Source: Marivita sp. (GTDB lineage Bacteria; Pseudomonadota; Alphaproteobacteria; Rhodobacterales; Rhodobacteraceae). From it: DNA of 64,000 nucleotides. Shown here piece after piece: positions 19,615-29,092 of the stretch. Each line of letters begins with the position of its first letter. Position 1 is the stretch's first letter. The notes beneath the pieces were generated by a model. It did not search any database. It was not told the origin of the DNA and worked only from the letters and a program-made list of their open reading frames with translations. The DNA lies in the NCBI RefSeq assembly GCF_022763305.1, contig NZ_JALEGT010000079.1:113229-177228 (forward strand). The letters run 5' to 3'. Both the position numbers and the translations under genes were made by a program.

Positions 19615-20028
19615 ATGTACAAGAAGATCCTCGTTCCCATGGCTCTGGACCACGGCATTTCGCCTCTGACCCTGCAGATCGCGCGGGTTCTGGCCTCGGA
19701 CGGGGCCGAGATCACGGCCCTGCATGTCTACGAAGCGCCGCAGGGCACGGTCAGCGCCTATGTCGATGACGCGGTCATGAAGGCCGGGTTCGAGCGCGCC
19801 CGCGAACGTCTGCATGAAAAGCTGCAAGGTCTGGACGGCATCACCCCTGCCCTTGTCAAAGGACACTCGGCCCGCACGATCATCGACTATGCCGCGCAGC
19901 ATGGCACCGACTGCATCGTCATCGGATCGCACAAACCGGGGCTGAGCGACTTCTTTCTCGGCTCCACCGCCGCACGGGTTGTGCGTCACGCGCCCTGCGC
20001 GGTGCATGTGCATCGCAACGGCGAGTGA
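19615..20028 (+). CDS. universal stress protein, UspA family
   Basis: A 137-residue UspA-fold protein. The opening MYKKILVPMALDHG and the ATP-binding C-terminal pattern GSHKPGLSDFFLGSTA-x-VVRHAPC are typical. It probably binds ATP in the cytoplasm. It follows the alcohol dehydrogenase by 24 bases with an AGGAGA site, so it may be carried on the same transcript, though its function need not be related. Confidence 0.88.
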   Translation: MYKKILVPMALDHGISPLTLQIARVLASDGAEITALHVYEAPQGTVSAYVDDAVMKAGFERARERLHEKLQGLDGITPALVKGHSARTIIDYAAQHGTDCIVIGSHKPGLSDFFLGSTAARVVRHAPCAVHVHRNGE

Positions 20029-20038
20029 CCCAAGCCAG

Positions 20039-20060
20039 CGCCCGGCGGCGTCGGGCGTTT
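20039..20060. terminator. bidirectional hairpin between uspA-like and mscS-like genes
   Basis: Stem CGCCCG/CGGGCG with a 7-base loop, followed by TTT on the plus strand, lies between convergent stops. It is short and has a weak T-run, so it is probably a modest terminator. Confidence 0.5.
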
Positions 20061-20988
20061 ACTGAACGGAAATCGGTTTGGACTTTTCTTTGACCAGAGT
20101 CTCGTCCTTCTGAACGACCAAGGTCCGCGTCGGGAAAGGAATGTCGACCCCTGCCTTGTCCAGCGCCTCTTTCACCTTGCGCTTCATGTCGGCCTGATAC
20201 TGGAAATAAACCGAGGCATCGCACCAGACGCGCACAAGGAAATCGACGCTGCTGCTGTTGAGGTTGTTGACCTGGATAAACGGCTCCGGCTCGTGATGCG
20301 ACCGGGGGTCGGACATGATCGTGTCGCGGATCACCCGCTCGGCATCCGCAAGATTGGCGCCATAGCCCACACCGAACTCCCATTCCGCGCGGCGCGTCTT
20401 GTAGCCGGAGTAATTCTTGATTGTGTTGCCCCAGACCTCGGAATTCGGAACCACAACCTTCACGTTCCCGATATCCGCGATCTCGGTATAGTTCAGGGTG
20501 ATCTCCTTGACCGTACCGACCACATCGTTGACCTGCACGAAATCGCCGTTCTTCAAAGGCCGGAACAGGATCAGCATCACCCCCGCCGCGACGTTCGACA
20601 GCGTGCCCTGCAGGGCAAGACCAATCGCCAGACCGGCCGCACCGATGACCGCAACAACCGAGGTCGTCCGAACGCCGAAGGTGTTGAGCACAAACAGCGC
20701 CGTAAAGGCGAGGATCGTATATCGCGCGATATTGCCGAAGAACACGAAGAGCGTATCGTCAAGGCTCGCATGCATCGACCCGATCCGGGTGATCCGGCGG
20801 CTGAGGACGCTGGAGATGGTGAAGCCGATGACAAGGATCAGTGTTGCCGCAATGGCATTGCCCAGCAATGACAGCATCGCCTCGAGCGTCAGAAGGTCGG
20901 CAAAGGACCGGCCATTGTAGATCTCCATCGTGAAAATGGCGGCGATCTGGTCCCAGACGCTGGTGGCGACAGCTTCAACTTCTTCCAT
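20059..20988 (-). CDS. MscS-family small-conductance mechanosensitive channel
   Basis: A 309-residue inner-membrane protein. Three hydrophobic segments lie within residues about 35-135, and the pore-lining helix has the Gly/Ala-rich MscS pattern (VIGAAGLAIGLALQGTLSNVAAGVMLI). It is followed by the beta domain (LKNGDFVQVNDVVGTVKEI) and an alpha-beta C-terminus. The protein should release solutes under hypo-osmotic stress. It is somewhat longer at the N-terminus than E. coli MscS. It stands alone on the minus strand. Confidence 0.92.
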   Translation of the reverse strand: MEEVEAVATSVWDQIAAIFTMEIYNGRSFADLLTLEAMLSLLGNAIAATLILVIGFTISSVLSRRITRIGSMHASLDDTLFVFFGNIARYTILAFTALFVLNTFGVRTTSVVAVIGAAGLAIGLALQGTLSNVAAGVMLILFRPLKNGDFVQVNDVVGTVKEITLNYTEIADIGNVKVVVPNSEVWGNTIKNYSGYKTRRAEWEFGVGYGANLADAERVIRDTIMSDPRSHHEPEPFIQVNNLNSSSVDFLVRVWCDASVYFQYQADMKRKVKEALDKAGVDIPFPTRTLVVQKDETLVKEKSKPISVQ

Positions 20989-21110
20989 GCGGATCAGTCC
21001 TCATCTTGCATGCGTTTTGCGCGGCTCGCGGCCACGGTTGACTGATGCAACGCGAAACCGCCGATCCGGTTCCCGGGGTTCTGCGAAATACTTGAACTTG
21101 ACCATCCGTT

Positions 21111-21140
21111 AAAAAAACAGCCCAAGGCGAACCCCGGGCC
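21111..21140 (-). terminator. Rho-independent terminator of frcBCA-like operon
   Basis: On the minus strand a 9-bp stem (GGCCCGGGG pairing with CCUUGGGCU through G-U pairs) closes a UUCG tetraloop and is followed by GT7. It lies 22 bases beyond the frcA-like stop. This is a textbook intrinsic terminator; the rest of the 174-base gap up to mscS has nothing clear. Confidence 0.85.
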
Positions 21141-21162
21141 GTTCTTTCAAAAGTCCGTCGTG

Positions 21163-21930
21163 TCAGGCCGCCTCGGGGGCCTCTTTCGCTCCGGTCATGA
21201 ACGCCACCGCATCGGACATGGTGTAGTCCTTGGGGTCGATCACGCAGAGCCGTTTGCCCAGACGGTGCACATGGATGCGGTCGGCCACTTCGAACACGTG
21301 CGGCATGTTGTGACTGATCAGGATGATCGGAATGCCACGCGATTTCACGTCCTGGATCAGTTCCAGCACCTTGCGGCTTTCCTTCACGCCCAGCGCCGCT
21401 GTCGGCTCGTCAAGGATGATGACTTTCGATCCGAAGGCTGCCGCGCGGGCGACGGCCACCCCCTGACGCTGACCGCCCGACAGGGTTTCCACCGCCTGAT
21501 TGATGTTCTGGATGGTCATCAGCCCCAGATCCGACAGCTTGTCCCGCGCCATCTTTTCCATCGCCGGACGGTCGAGCTGGCGCAGCCACTTGCCCCGCCA
21601 GCCGGGTTTGCGGATTTCCCGGCCCATGAACATATTGTCGGCAATCGACAGGGCGGGCGACATGGCGAGTGTCTGGTAGACGGTTTCGATCCCCGCTTCC
21701 CGTGCCTCGATGGGAGAGGAAAAGCGCACCTCCTTGCCTTCGAGCGTCACGGTGCCTTCGTCCGGGATCACCGCGCCCGAGATCGCCTTGATGAGCGAGC
21801 TTTTCCCGGCCCCGTTGTCTCCGATCACCGCGAGGATTTCCCCCGGCATCAGATCGAAGTCGCAATTGTCCAGAGCAGTCACACGTCCGTAGCGTTTGAC
21901 GAGGCCACGGCCTTTCAAAATCGGTTCCAT
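21163..21930 (-). CDS. frcA: sugar ABC transporter ATP-binding protein, FrcA-like
   Basis: A 255-residue single ABC domain with Walker A (GDNGAGKSS), signature LSGGQRQ and Walker B (VIILDEPTAAL). The single-domain length separates it from the usual double-domain RbsA-type ATPases and matches FrcA of fructose importers. The start at 21930 shares a base with the permease stop. It is the last gene of the frcB-frcC-frcA order and is followed by a strong terminator. No sugar kinase gene follows, unlike frcK in Sinorhizobium. Confidence 0.82.
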   Translation of the reverse strand: MEPILKGRGLVKRYGRVTALDNCDFDLMPGEILAVIGDNGAGKSSLIKAISGAVIPDEGTVTLEGKEVRFSSPIEAREAGIETVYQTLAMSPALSIADNMFMGREIRKPGWRGKWLRQLDRPAMEKMARDKLSDLGLMTIQNINQAVETLSGGQRQGVAVARAAAFGSKVIILDEPTAALGVKESRKVLELIQDVKSRGIPIILISHNMPHVFEVADRIHVHRLGKRLCVIDPKDYTMSDAVAFMTGAKEAPEAA

Positions 21931-22991
21931 CAGGCTGCCACCTTTCTGATCCACTGGTCCACGGCCACGGCGGCGATGATGAGCACACCGATCAAGAGGA
22001 AGGTCCATTGCGCATCCGCTCCGGCCAGACGCAGGCCCAGCGTGAACACACCCACGATCAGCGCACCGAAGAAGGTGCCGAGGATCGACCCGCGCCCCCC
22101 GAAAAGCGAGATGCCTCCAATCACCACGGCGGTGATGCTTTCGATGTTGAGAAGCTGACCCGAGGTTGGCGACACCGACCCGATGCGCCCGATCAGGGCC
22201 CAGCCGGCGAAGGCGCAGATCAGACCGGCCAGAGCATAGACGGAAATCAGCGTTGCCTTGACGTTGACGCCCGCCAGTTCCGCCGCCTCGGGATCGTCAC
22301 CCACCGCATAGACATGGCGGCCCCATGCGGTGTGACGCAGGACGAAGGCCAGCACGAGCACGAGCAGCACCATGAACACAACGCCCAGCGTAAAGACGGC
22401 ACCGCCCACTTCGAACTTGGCGCCCATGATCTGCAGAAGCGGTGCCTGCTCCGCGATCTCCTGCGAGCGGATGGTTTCGTTCTGCGAGTACAGGAAGTTT
22501 GCCGCCAGCACGATCTGCCACATGCCCAGCGTCACGATGAACGGCGGCAGTTTCATCTGCGCCACCAGCCAGCCGTTCAGCGCCCCGATGGCGGTGCCCA
22601 GTGCCAGCCCGCAGACAACGGCGATGCCCGGCGGCAGGCCGTAGCGGAAGGCGAACTGCCCCATCACCACCGAAGAGATCACCGCGATGGCCCCGACGCT
22701 CAGGTCGATGCCCTTGGTCAGGATCACCAGCGATTGTGCGGCAGCGACGATGCCGACGATCTGCACCTGCTGCAGGATCAGCGTCAGCGCGAAGGGCGAA
22801 AAGAACCGTGTCCCCAGCAGAAGGCCGAAAATGATGATCGCCGAGACAAGCACGATCAGCGGCACCAGCGCCGGGGTCGTGTGCAGGGCGTGGTGGAACC
22901 GGTCGATCAGGCTTTTGTCGCGCCCGCCAAAGGACGCGATTTCAGCGCTCGCCTTGCCGACAACCGATTCATAATTGTCTGATGATGGCAT
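21930..22991 (-). CDS. frcC: sugar ABC transporter permease, FrcC-like
   Basis: A 353-residue integral membrane permease of the RbsC/BPD_transp_2 family. The ATG at 22991 follows GAGGGAGGA. About eight to ten hydrophobic segments are seen, with the typical LTKGIDLSVGAIAVISSVV and AVVIGGISLFGGRGSILGT segments. It would import a monosaccharide, fructose by similarity of the gene set to frcBCA. It lies between the binding-protein and ATPase genes on the minus strand. Confidence 0.85.
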   Translation of the reverse strand: MPSSDNYESVVGKASAEIASFGGRDKSLIDRFHHALHTTPALVPLIVLVSAIIIFGLLLGTRFFSPFALTLILQQVQIVGIVAAAQSLVILTKGIDLSVGAIAVISSVVMGQFAFRYGLPPGIAVVCGLALGTAIGALNGWLVAQMKLPPFIVTLGMWQIVLAANFLYSQNETIRSQEIAEQAPLLQIMGAKFEVGGAVFTLGVVFMVLLVLVLAFVLRHTAWGRHVYAVGDDPEAAELAGVNVKATLISVYALAGLICAFAGWALIGRIGSVSPTSGQLLNIESITAVVIGGISLFGGRGSILGTFFGALIVGVFTLGLRLAGADAQWTFLLIGVLIIAAVAVDQWIRKVAA

Positions 22992-23085
22992 TGAATCCTC
23001 CCTCACGAAGAAACGGGTCGTTCTTGTGAAAAGGGCGGGTCGGTACCCGCCCTTTCCCTGACTGTTCATTCAGATGGGTTCAGGA

Positions 23086-24105
23086 TCAACCCCAGCAGAG
23101 GTTGGTGCCTTCGGTGGTGTCGATGGACTCGACCCCGTCGACCGGCTTGTCGGTCACAAGCGCCACGCCGGTGTCGAAGAAGTCCTTGCCTTCGGTGGCC
23201 GACGGCTTCGTGCCGTCCGCGGCCCATGCGGCAATCGCCTCGATGCCCTTGGAGGCCATCAGCAGCGGGTACTGCTGCGAGGTTGCGCCGATCACGCCGT
23301 CCTTGACGTTCTGGATGCCGGGGCAGCCACCGTCGACCGACACGATCAGCACGTCGTTTTCACGGCCAATCGCCTTGAGCGCCTCATAGGCACCGGCAGC
23401 GGCGGGTTCGTTGATGGTGTGCACGACGTTGATCATCGGGTCTTTCGCCAGCAGGTTCTCCATCGCGCGGCGGCCGCCCTCTTCGTTGCCGTCGGTTACG
23501 TCGGAGCCCACGATGCGCGGGTCGGTTTCGTCGCCGATCACGTTCGGGTCAGCCAGATCGATGCCGAAGCCCTGCAGGAAGCCCTGGTTGCGCAGCACGT
23601 CCACGGTCGGCTGGCTGACGTTCAGGTCGAGCGTTGCGATCTTGGCATTTGCCGCATCGTCCCCCAGAGCGGCGCGCGCCCACTGACCGATAAGCTGACC
23701 GGCAAGGAAGTTGTCGGTGGCAAAGGTCATGTCCGCGGCGTCGATCGGATCAAGCGGGGTGTCGAGCGCGATCACGAGGATGCCCGCATCCCGTGCCTGC
23801 TGCACGGCAGGGACGATGGACGAGGTGTCGGACGCGGTGAGCAGGATGCCCTTGGCGCCATTGGCGATGCAAGTCTCGATGGCTGCGACCTGTGTTTCGT
23901 GGTCGCCGTCGATCTTGCCGGCATAGCTGTTGAGCGTGATGCCCAGCTCTTCCGCCTTGGCGGTGGCACCTTCGCGCATCTTCACGAAGAACGGGTTGGT
24001 GTCCGTCTTGGTGATGAGGCAGGCGCTCACGCCGTGACCGGCAGCAAAGGCCGCGCCGGACATGGAGGCCAGTGCAATGGCCGAGCTCAGCAGTAGTTTC
24101 TTCAT
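23086..24105 (-). CDS. frcB: sugar-binding periplasmic protein, FrcB-like
   Basis: A 339-residue Peripla_BP_4 protein with a clear signal peptide ([21 protein letters not shown]). The sugar-binding fold is shown by [17 protein letters not shown], and a CGG-type Cys lies near each end. The ATG at 24105 follows GGGAGGAAA; the long upstream open frame is the regulatory region. It is the first gene of the transporter operon. Fructose is the probable ligand by gene order with a ROK regulator; ribose or xylose cannot be excluded. Confidence 0.82.
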   Translation of the reverse strand: MKKLLLSSAIALASMSGAAFAAGHGVSACLITKTDTNPFFVKMREGATAKAEELGITLNSYAGKIDGDHETQVAAIETCIANGAKGILLTASDTSSIVPAVQQARDAGILVIALDTPLDPIDAADMTFATDNFLAGQLIGQWARAALGDDAANAKIATLDLNVSQPTVDVLRNQGFLQGFGIDLADPNVIGDETDPRIVGSDVTDGNEEGGRRAMENLLAKDPMINVVHTINEPAAAGAYEALKAIGRENDVLIVSVDGGCPGIQNVKDGVIGATSQQYPLLMASKGIEAIAAWAADGTKPSATEGKDFFDTGVALVTDKPVDGVESIDTTEGTNLCWG

Positions 24106-24229
24106 GGTTTCCTCCCAGAAATCGTCAGTTTTGCAATCGCGCGGACCGTGACCAGACCGCCCTCCCCTGCCTGCATGGATTGCTGCAGGTTGGCGATGAA
24201 AAGGCCAGATTCTATTTGGCCTGTCAATA

Positions 24230-24250
24230 AATAAATAAACTTTATTTATT
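24230..24250. promoter_or_regulatory. AT-rich perfect palindrome, probable ROK repressor operator
   Basis: AATAAATAAA-C-TTTATTTATT is a perfect 10-bp inverted repeat in the 198-base gap between divergent frcB-like and frcR-like genes. Mlc/NagC-type ROK repressors bind AT-rich palindromes of this kind. A second repeat, AGGCCA-N9-TGGCCT (24202-24222), lies next to it and may be a further half of the control region. Confidence 0.72.
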
Positions 24251-24303
24251 AAATGGCCTCTGCCATGATTGCCTGTGCGTGGAGGAGGAGTAAGGTCGCG
24301 GTC

Positions 24304-25503
24304 ATGGACGGCGGAAAGATCAGGGGAGCAAGTGGTGGCGTAAACCAGAGCGGTGTACGCAACCATAACGAACGCTTGCTGCTTTCGATGCTTCAGCGCC
24401 GGGGCGGTATGGCCGGGATCGACCTTGCGCGCCTGACCGGATTGTCGCCGCAGACCGTGTCCGTGATCTTTCGCAAGCTGGAACAGGACGGGTTCCTGCG
24501 CCGGGGTGATCCGGTGCGCGGAAAGGTGGGCAAACCGTCCATCCCGATGGAACTGTCGCCCGATGGCGTGCTGTCCCTGGGCCTCAAGATCGGGCGGCGC
24601 AGCGCCGAGCTTCTGCTGCTCGACTTCACCGGCAACGTGCGCGCGCAGGTCAGCACCGGCTATCCCTACCCCCTGCCCGACGAGGTGTTCACCTTTCTCG
24701 AAGAGGGCATGGCATCGCTGCTTGCGGACCTGTCGGAAGACGCGCTGGACCGGGTCTGCGGCATCGGCATCGCCGCACCGTTCGAGTTGTGGAAATGGAA
24801 CGACCTGATCGGTGCACCGTCACAGCGGTTCAAATCGTGGAAGGATCTGGATTTCGCGGAACAGGTGGCGCGCTTCACGGACCTGCCGGTCTTTGTGGTG
24901 AACGACGCCACTGCGGCCTGTCGTGCCGAACACCTCTACGGGCGCACGCACGACTTCCGCGACTGGGCGTATTTCTTCATCGGCTCTTTTGTCGGCGGCG
25001 GCGTTGTCGTCAATGACACCGTGTTCGAGGGAAATCAGGGGAATGCCGGGGCGCTCGGGTCCCTGCGCAGCACGGGGCCTTTGGGGGAAAGCCAGCAATT
25101 GATCGACGTGGCGTCGATCCATCTGCTCGAGGGGCGGCTGGTTCAGGCCGGGATCGACCCCCGTGTGCTCTGGCATCAACCACAGGACTGGACCGATCTC
25201 AGCCGCTATGTGGAACCCTGGATCGGGGAAACCGCGCAGGAGCTGGCCAAGGCGTCCCTGTCGGTCTGCGCCGTGATCGACTTCGAGGCGGTGCTGATTG
25301 ATGGCGCTTTCCCTGCGGCAGTTCGGATCGAACTGGTGGAACGGGTGCGGCGGTATCTGGCCAATCAGGACACGCGCGGCCTGATCCCGCCGTTGATCGA
25401 ACCGGGCAGCGTGGGCGGCAATGCGCGGGCCATTGGTGCAGCCAGCAGTCCGATCTTCACGCAGTTCCTGCTCAACACAAATGCGGGGTTGGCGGCTTTT
25501 TGA
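24304..25503 (+). CDS. frcR: ROK-family transcriptional regulator, FrcR-like
   Basis: A 399-residue ROK repressor. The N-terminal winged HTH ([24 protein letters not shown]) is followed by the ROK sugar-binding fold ([17 protein letters not shown]). The start at 24304 is favoured because it follows the GGAGGAGGAGTAAGG stretch; two earlier starts are possible. The zinc-binding Cys cluster of ROK kinases is not seen, as in several repressors. Divergent position with a palindrome between marks it as the local repressor of the frc-like operon. Confidence 0.82.
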   Translation: MDGGKIRGASGGVNQSGVRNHNERLLLSMLQRRGGMAGIDLARLTGLSPQTVSVIFRKLEQDGFLRRGDPVRGKVGKPSIPMELSPDGVLSLGLKIGRRSAELLLLDFTGNVRAQVSTGYPYPLPDEVFTFLEEGMASLLADLSEDALDRVCGIGIAAPFELWKWNDLIGAPSQRFKSWKDLDFAEQVARFTDLPVFVVNDATAACRAEHLYGRTHDFRDWAYFFIGSFVGGGVVVNDTVFEGNQGNAGALGSLRSTGPLGESQQLIDVASIHLLEGRLVQAGIDPRVLWHQPQDWTDLSRYVEPWIGETAQELAKASLSVCAVIDFEAVLIDGAFPAAVRIELVERVRRYLANQDTRGLIPPLIEPGSVGGNARAIGAASSPIFTQFLLNTNAGLAAF

Positions 25504-25518
25504 CCATTTGGTCAAAAA
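25497..25518. terminator. bidirectional terminator containing both stop codons
   Basis: TTTTTGACCA-TT-TGGTCAAAAA is a perfect 10-bp inverted repeat with a 2-base centre and A/T tracts on both sides. The frcR-like TGA (25501-25503) lies in the left arm and the convergent acetyltransferase stop (25512-25514) in the right arm. It can act as an intrinsic terminator in both directions. Confidence 0.8.
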
Positions 25519-26312
25519 AGCCCTTTGTCGATCAGCGCGCGTTCAAGACCCGGTGGCGGGTCGATGGCGAAGGTGTCCTGCAGGCAGGCGATCAGGTCGC
25601 TGGGGGTTTGCAAAACCTCGGCCTCGGGTGCCCTGCCCTTTGCAAATCTGCGAAACGTTCCGCCCTCAAGCACCAACCGCGTGTCGTCGATATGGCGGGT
25701 GACGATCAGGGAGCGGGTGAAGAGCGATCCCGGCAAGGTCGCCGCCAGCCAGTTGCCGACCTGAACGTCCGACATCGTGGTCACTTCGTCGGTAAAGGCA
25801 TAGAGATCCCGCCAGTTGCCCTCTGCCACCTGCCGGGACAGGACGGTGCCCAGAGCCTGCCGCGCTTCGGTGCGAAGGTTCTCAGTTTCGGAGCCCAGCA
25901 GATGCGGTCCGGTCGGCCCCGGACCGCCAAACCCCACATCGACCAGATACTCGCGGCCCTCCAACGTGACGAGGCAGAGGCAATGGCTGCGCGGGCCGGG
26001 TACGTCCCGCTGCCACAGCACCCGCGCCATGCGCAGACGGGCGTCGAAGCCCAAGGCGCGAAGTCCCGCACAAAGGAGCGGGTTCAACTCGACGCAATAC
26101 CCGCCGCGGCGCTGGTGCAGGATCTTCGCCGTCAGCGCATCCGAGTCGAGCTCGGGGACGTCGCCGCAGAAAACGGTCAGGTTCTCGAACGGGATACGGT
26201 CGAGATGCGCGCGGGTGATCGTGGTCAGGCTGTCCAGCGTCACCGGAAGATCCGAGGGCAATCCCAGACGGGACAGCCATGCATCGCGCATATCGTTGGA
26301 CGCGGGCTCCAC
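25512..26312 (-). CDS. nat: arylamine N-acetyltransferase
   Basis: A 266-residue NAT that transfers acetyl from acetyl-CoA to aromatic amines or hydrazines. The catalytic triad is complete: Cys73 (RRGGYCVELN), His110 (RSHCLCLV) and Asp125 (LVDVGFGG). Length is usual. An in-frame ATG at codon 8 is an alternative start. It follows the extradiol dioxygenase gene by 8 bases on the minus strand, so it probably ends the dctPQM-dioxygenase transcript. NAT genes often lie beside aromatic catabolic genes, but its role here is not clear. Confidence 0.9.
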   Translation of the reverse strand: MEPASNDMRDAWLSRLGLPSDLPVTLDSLTTITRAHLDRIPFENLTVFCGDVPELDSDALTAKILHQRRGGYCVELNPLLCAGLRALGFDARLRMARVLWQRDVPGPRSHCLCLVTLEGREYLVDVGFGGPGPTGPHLLGSETENLRTEARQALGTVLSRQVAEGNWRDLYAFTDEVTTMSDVQVGNWLAATLPGSLFTRSLIVTRHIDDTRLVLEGGTFRRFAKGRAPEAEVLQTPSDLIACLQDTFAIDPPPGLERALIDKGLF

Positions 26313-26320
26313 CGACGCGG

Positions 26321-27277
26321 TCAGCTTTCGACCGGGGGGGTGCCGTGGGTGTGGAAGGTCTCGATCGTCTTGAGCCCCCAGGCCTGTCCCTTCTTGCGTT
26401 CATCCTCGGTCCAGGTGACGGTTTCCCAATCCGGCTGCAGGATCAGCCGCGCGCCGGCATTGGCCAGTTCCACCCGGTTGCCCGCCGGTTCCCAGACATA
26501 GAGGAAGAACGTCCCCTGAATGGCGTGTTTGTGCGGGCCGGTTTCGATATGGACGCCGTTCTCCAGAAAGATGTCAGCCGCGCGCAGGATGTCTTCTCGC
26601 TGGTCGGTGGCGTAGGTCACATGGTGCAACCGGTTGCTGCCGCGCCCGTGCTCTTCGGTGCAGGCCAGATCGTAGGTCTTGTTGTTGATGGTGAACCAGC
26701 ACCCGCCAAGACGCCCGTTGTTCAGACGGATCTGTTCGGTCACGCGGCTTCCCAGACAGGTCTGCATGAAGTCGCGGAACTGGGTCACGTCCTCGGCCAA
26801 CAGGTTCAGGTGATCGAGCCTGCGCGGAGACACACCCTGTGCGTGAAATCGGCTCGACATGTTCTTGAGTGCGGGCTTGTCGTTCTCGGGCGGGTCGTAC
26901 TTCACCGTGTCCCAGTAAAGCTCGAACACATGGCCGAACGGGTCCTCGAACCTGAATGCCCGCCCATGGCCCAGATCGCCCTCGACCCAGCCATGAATCT
27001 TGTAACCCGACGCCTCGATCACCTTGACCCGTCGTTCCAGCGCCGCCTCGGAGGACACGCGGTAGCCGATATGGGCGACCCCTGTCGTGTCGGATTTGGT
27101 GAGCTTGAGTGTATGGAATTCGTAATCGTCCCACGCGCGCAGATAGGCGCTGTCGCCGTCGAGCGCCGACAGTTTCAACCCATACACCCGCGTGAAGAAA
27201 TCGAGACTCTCGTCAAACCTGTTTGTCAGGACCTCCACATGGCCGAGATGGGCAACGTCAAAGCAGGGTTCGGTCAT
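26321..27277 (-). CDS. type I extradiol dioxygenase (catechol 2,3-dioxygenase-like)
   Basis: A 318-residue protein with two vicinal-oxygen-chelate repeats. The likely Fe(II) ligands are His156 (RLDHLNLL), His218 or His219 (RLHHVTYA) and Glu270 (GNRVELA), positions close to those of XylE. It should cleave a catechol ring next to a hydroxyl group. It lies between the TRAP permease and NAT genes on the minus strand, 7 bases after dctM. The substrate is open; ring-cleavage genes downstream in the meta pathway are not seen in the window. Confidence 0.85.
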   Translation of the reverse strand: MTEPCFDVAHLGHVEVLTNRFDESLDFFTRVYGLKLSALDGDSAYLRAWDDYEFHTLKLTKSDTTGVAHIGYRVSSEAALERRVKVIEASGYKIHGWVEGDLGHGRAFRFEDPFGHVFELYWDTVKYDPPENDKPALKNMSSRFHAQGVSPRRLDHLNLLAEDVTQFRDFMQTCLGSRVTEQIRLNNGRLGGCWFTINNKTYDLACTEEHGRGSNRLHHVTYATDQREDILRAADIFLENGVHIETGPHKHAIQGTFFLYVWEPAGNRVELANAGARLILQPDWETVTWTEDERKKGQAWGLKTIETFHTHGTPPVES

Positions 27278-27284
27278 AAGCGCC

Positions 27285-28589
27285 TCAATTGAACATGGTG
27301 TTTGGCAGGACGAGCGAGATTTGCGGGAAGGCCACGAGGATCGCGAGCGTGAGCAACATCATGACCCAGAAAGGCACGACACCCACGAAGATCCGCCCCA
27401 GCGACACGCCCGGGGCCACGGATTTCACGATAAAGACGTTCAGACCGACGGGGGGTGAGATCAGACCCATCTCCAATGCCAGCACGACCAGAACACCGAA
27501 CCAGATCGGGTCGATGCCAAGGTCGAGCACGATGGGAAAGAAGATCGGCAGGGTCAGGACCAGCATGGCGAACCCTTCGAGAAAACAGCCCAGAACGATG
27601 TAGATGGCGAGGATCAGAAGCAGACTGCCCATTGGCCCCAGATCAAGTGCGACGAAGGCCCGTGCCACGAGGTCTGTCATATGGCTGAGGGCGAGGAACG
27701 GGTTGATCATATGCGCGGCGATCAGGATCAGCATGACCGTCGCGGTCGTGACCACGCTGTCCTTGGCCGCCGCCCAGAGCATCGACAGGCGCAGTTTGCG
27801 GGTCACAAAGCCGATCATGATGACGGCACCCGCCCCGACGGCGGCCGCCTCGACCGGAGAGAAAAACCCGCCATACATGCCGCCGATGGTGATGAAGATC
27901 ACCAGCACGATCGGGCCAGCCCCTCCGACAGCCCGGATTTTCTCGGCCAGCGACGTCGCCGGACCCGCCGGACCGAAATCCGGGCGGACCATGCAGATCA
28001 GCGTGATTGCCAGAACGAACATCGTCAGCAACAGCAGCCCCGGAAGCACGCCTGCCAGAAACAGACGTCCGATGGATTGCTCGGTCAGGATGGCGTAGAT
28101 CACGAACCCGGTGGAGGGTGGGATCAGGATACCGAGCGTCCCGCCCGCTGCGACCACGCCTGTGGACAGGCGATCGTCATATTTGAAGCGGTCCATCTCG
28201 GACAATGCCACCTTGCCCATGGTCAGGGCCGAGGCCACGGACGATCCCGACAACGCGGCGAACCCGCCACAGCCGATCACCGTGGCCGAGGCGAGACCAC
28301 CCCGGATAGATCCGATCACGGCATAGGCGGCGTCGAAGAGCTGACGGCTCATGCCGGTATGCGAGGCCACGTTGCCCATCAGGATGAAAAGCGGGATCAC
28401 GACGAGTTCAGGCGAAGATGCCAGAGTGAACGCCTCGGATGCCAAGAGCGAGGTTGCGGCGTTGAGCCCGTTGAGTGCCCAGATACCCAGAAATCCGATC
28501 ACGAACATGGCAAAGGCCACCGGCACCCGCAGCGCCAGCAGCGCGAACAGGGCGAGCATGCCCAGAACACCCGTCGCGGCGGCGCTCAT
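27285..28589 (-). CDS. dctM: TRAP transporter large permease, DctM
   Basis: A 434-residue inner-membrane protein with about twelve hydrophobic segments and the DctM family features (VVAAGGTLGILIPPSTGFVIY, FFSPVEAAAVGA). The ATG at 28589 overlaps the dctQ-like stop in ATGA. It forms the ion-coupled import channel with DctQ, fed by the periplasmic DctP. Context (dioxygenase, LigM-like demethylase) suggests an aromatic or other organic acid as substrate. Confidence 0.92.
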   Translation of the reverse strand: MSAAATGVLGMLALFALLALRVPVAFAMFVIGFLGIWALNGLNAATSLLASEAFTLASSPELVVIPLFILMGNVASHTGMSRQLFDAAYAVIGSIRGGLASATVIGCGGFAALSGSSVASALTMGKVALSEMDRFKYDDRLSTGVVAAGGTLGILIPPSTGFVIYAILTEQSIGRLFLAGVLPGLLLLTMFVLAITLICMVRPDFGPAGPATSLAEKIRAVGGAGPIVLVIFITIGGMYGGFFSPVEAAAVGAGAVIMIGFVTRKLRLSMLWAAAKDSVVTTATVMLILIAAHMINPFLALSHMTDLVARAFVALDLGPMGSLLLILAIYIVLGCFLEGFAMLVLTLPIFFPIVLDLGIDPIWFGVLVVLALEMGLISPPVGLNVFIVKSVAPGVSLGRIFVGVVPFWVMMLLTLAILVAFPQISLVLPNTMFN

Positions 28590-29089
28590 GATGCGGTCTC
28601 CTTGCGGATGTCGCGGCCGGTGATCGCCAGTTCCAGCGCGCGCAGGGCAAGGCCAAGCGACGCGATGCACAGAAAGACGATGGCCGCCCATTGGAACCAG
28701 GCTTTGGGCAGATAAAGGAGGTTGGTCGACAGGTTGAGCATAACGGACAGCTTTGCGCTGTCCCATGTGGCCCAGGCCAGTGTTGCGAAGATCACCGCGC
28801 CCATGAGCGCCACACAGATGTCGATCGCGCGGTTCATGGCATCTGGGAAATACCGTTCGAAGAGATCGACCGAGATGTGCCCGCCCAACCGGTCACACAG
28901 AGCCATCGGCGCAAAGACAAGGATGACCGTGGCCATGGTGGTGATGTCCTGACCGCCGTAGAGCGGACTGCCAAAGGCGCGGCCGATCACATCGACCAGG
29001 ATCACGCCGACCACCAGCATCAGCGCGGTTGCGCCGATGGACGCGGACAGGCCGATCAGCCTGTCCGCAAGGATGCGAATCTGACGCAC
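28586..29089 (-). CDS. dctQ: TRAP transporter small permease, DctQ
   Basis: A 167-residue protein with four hydrophobic segments and the DctQ pattern (VILVDVIGRAFGSPLYGGQDITT). It is the small membrane subunit of a tripartite ATP-independent transporter, 3 bases after the dctP-like stop and overlapping dctM by 4 bases. Confidence 0.9.
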   Translation of the reverse strand: MRQIRILADRLIGLSASIGATALMLVVGVILVDVIGRAFGSPLYGGQDITTMATVILVFAPMALCDRLGGHISVDLFERYFPDAMNRAIDICVALMGAVIFATLAWATWDSAKLSVMLNLSTNLLYLPKAWFQWAAIVFLCIASLGLALRALELAITGRDIRKETAS

Positions 29090-29092
29090 CGC

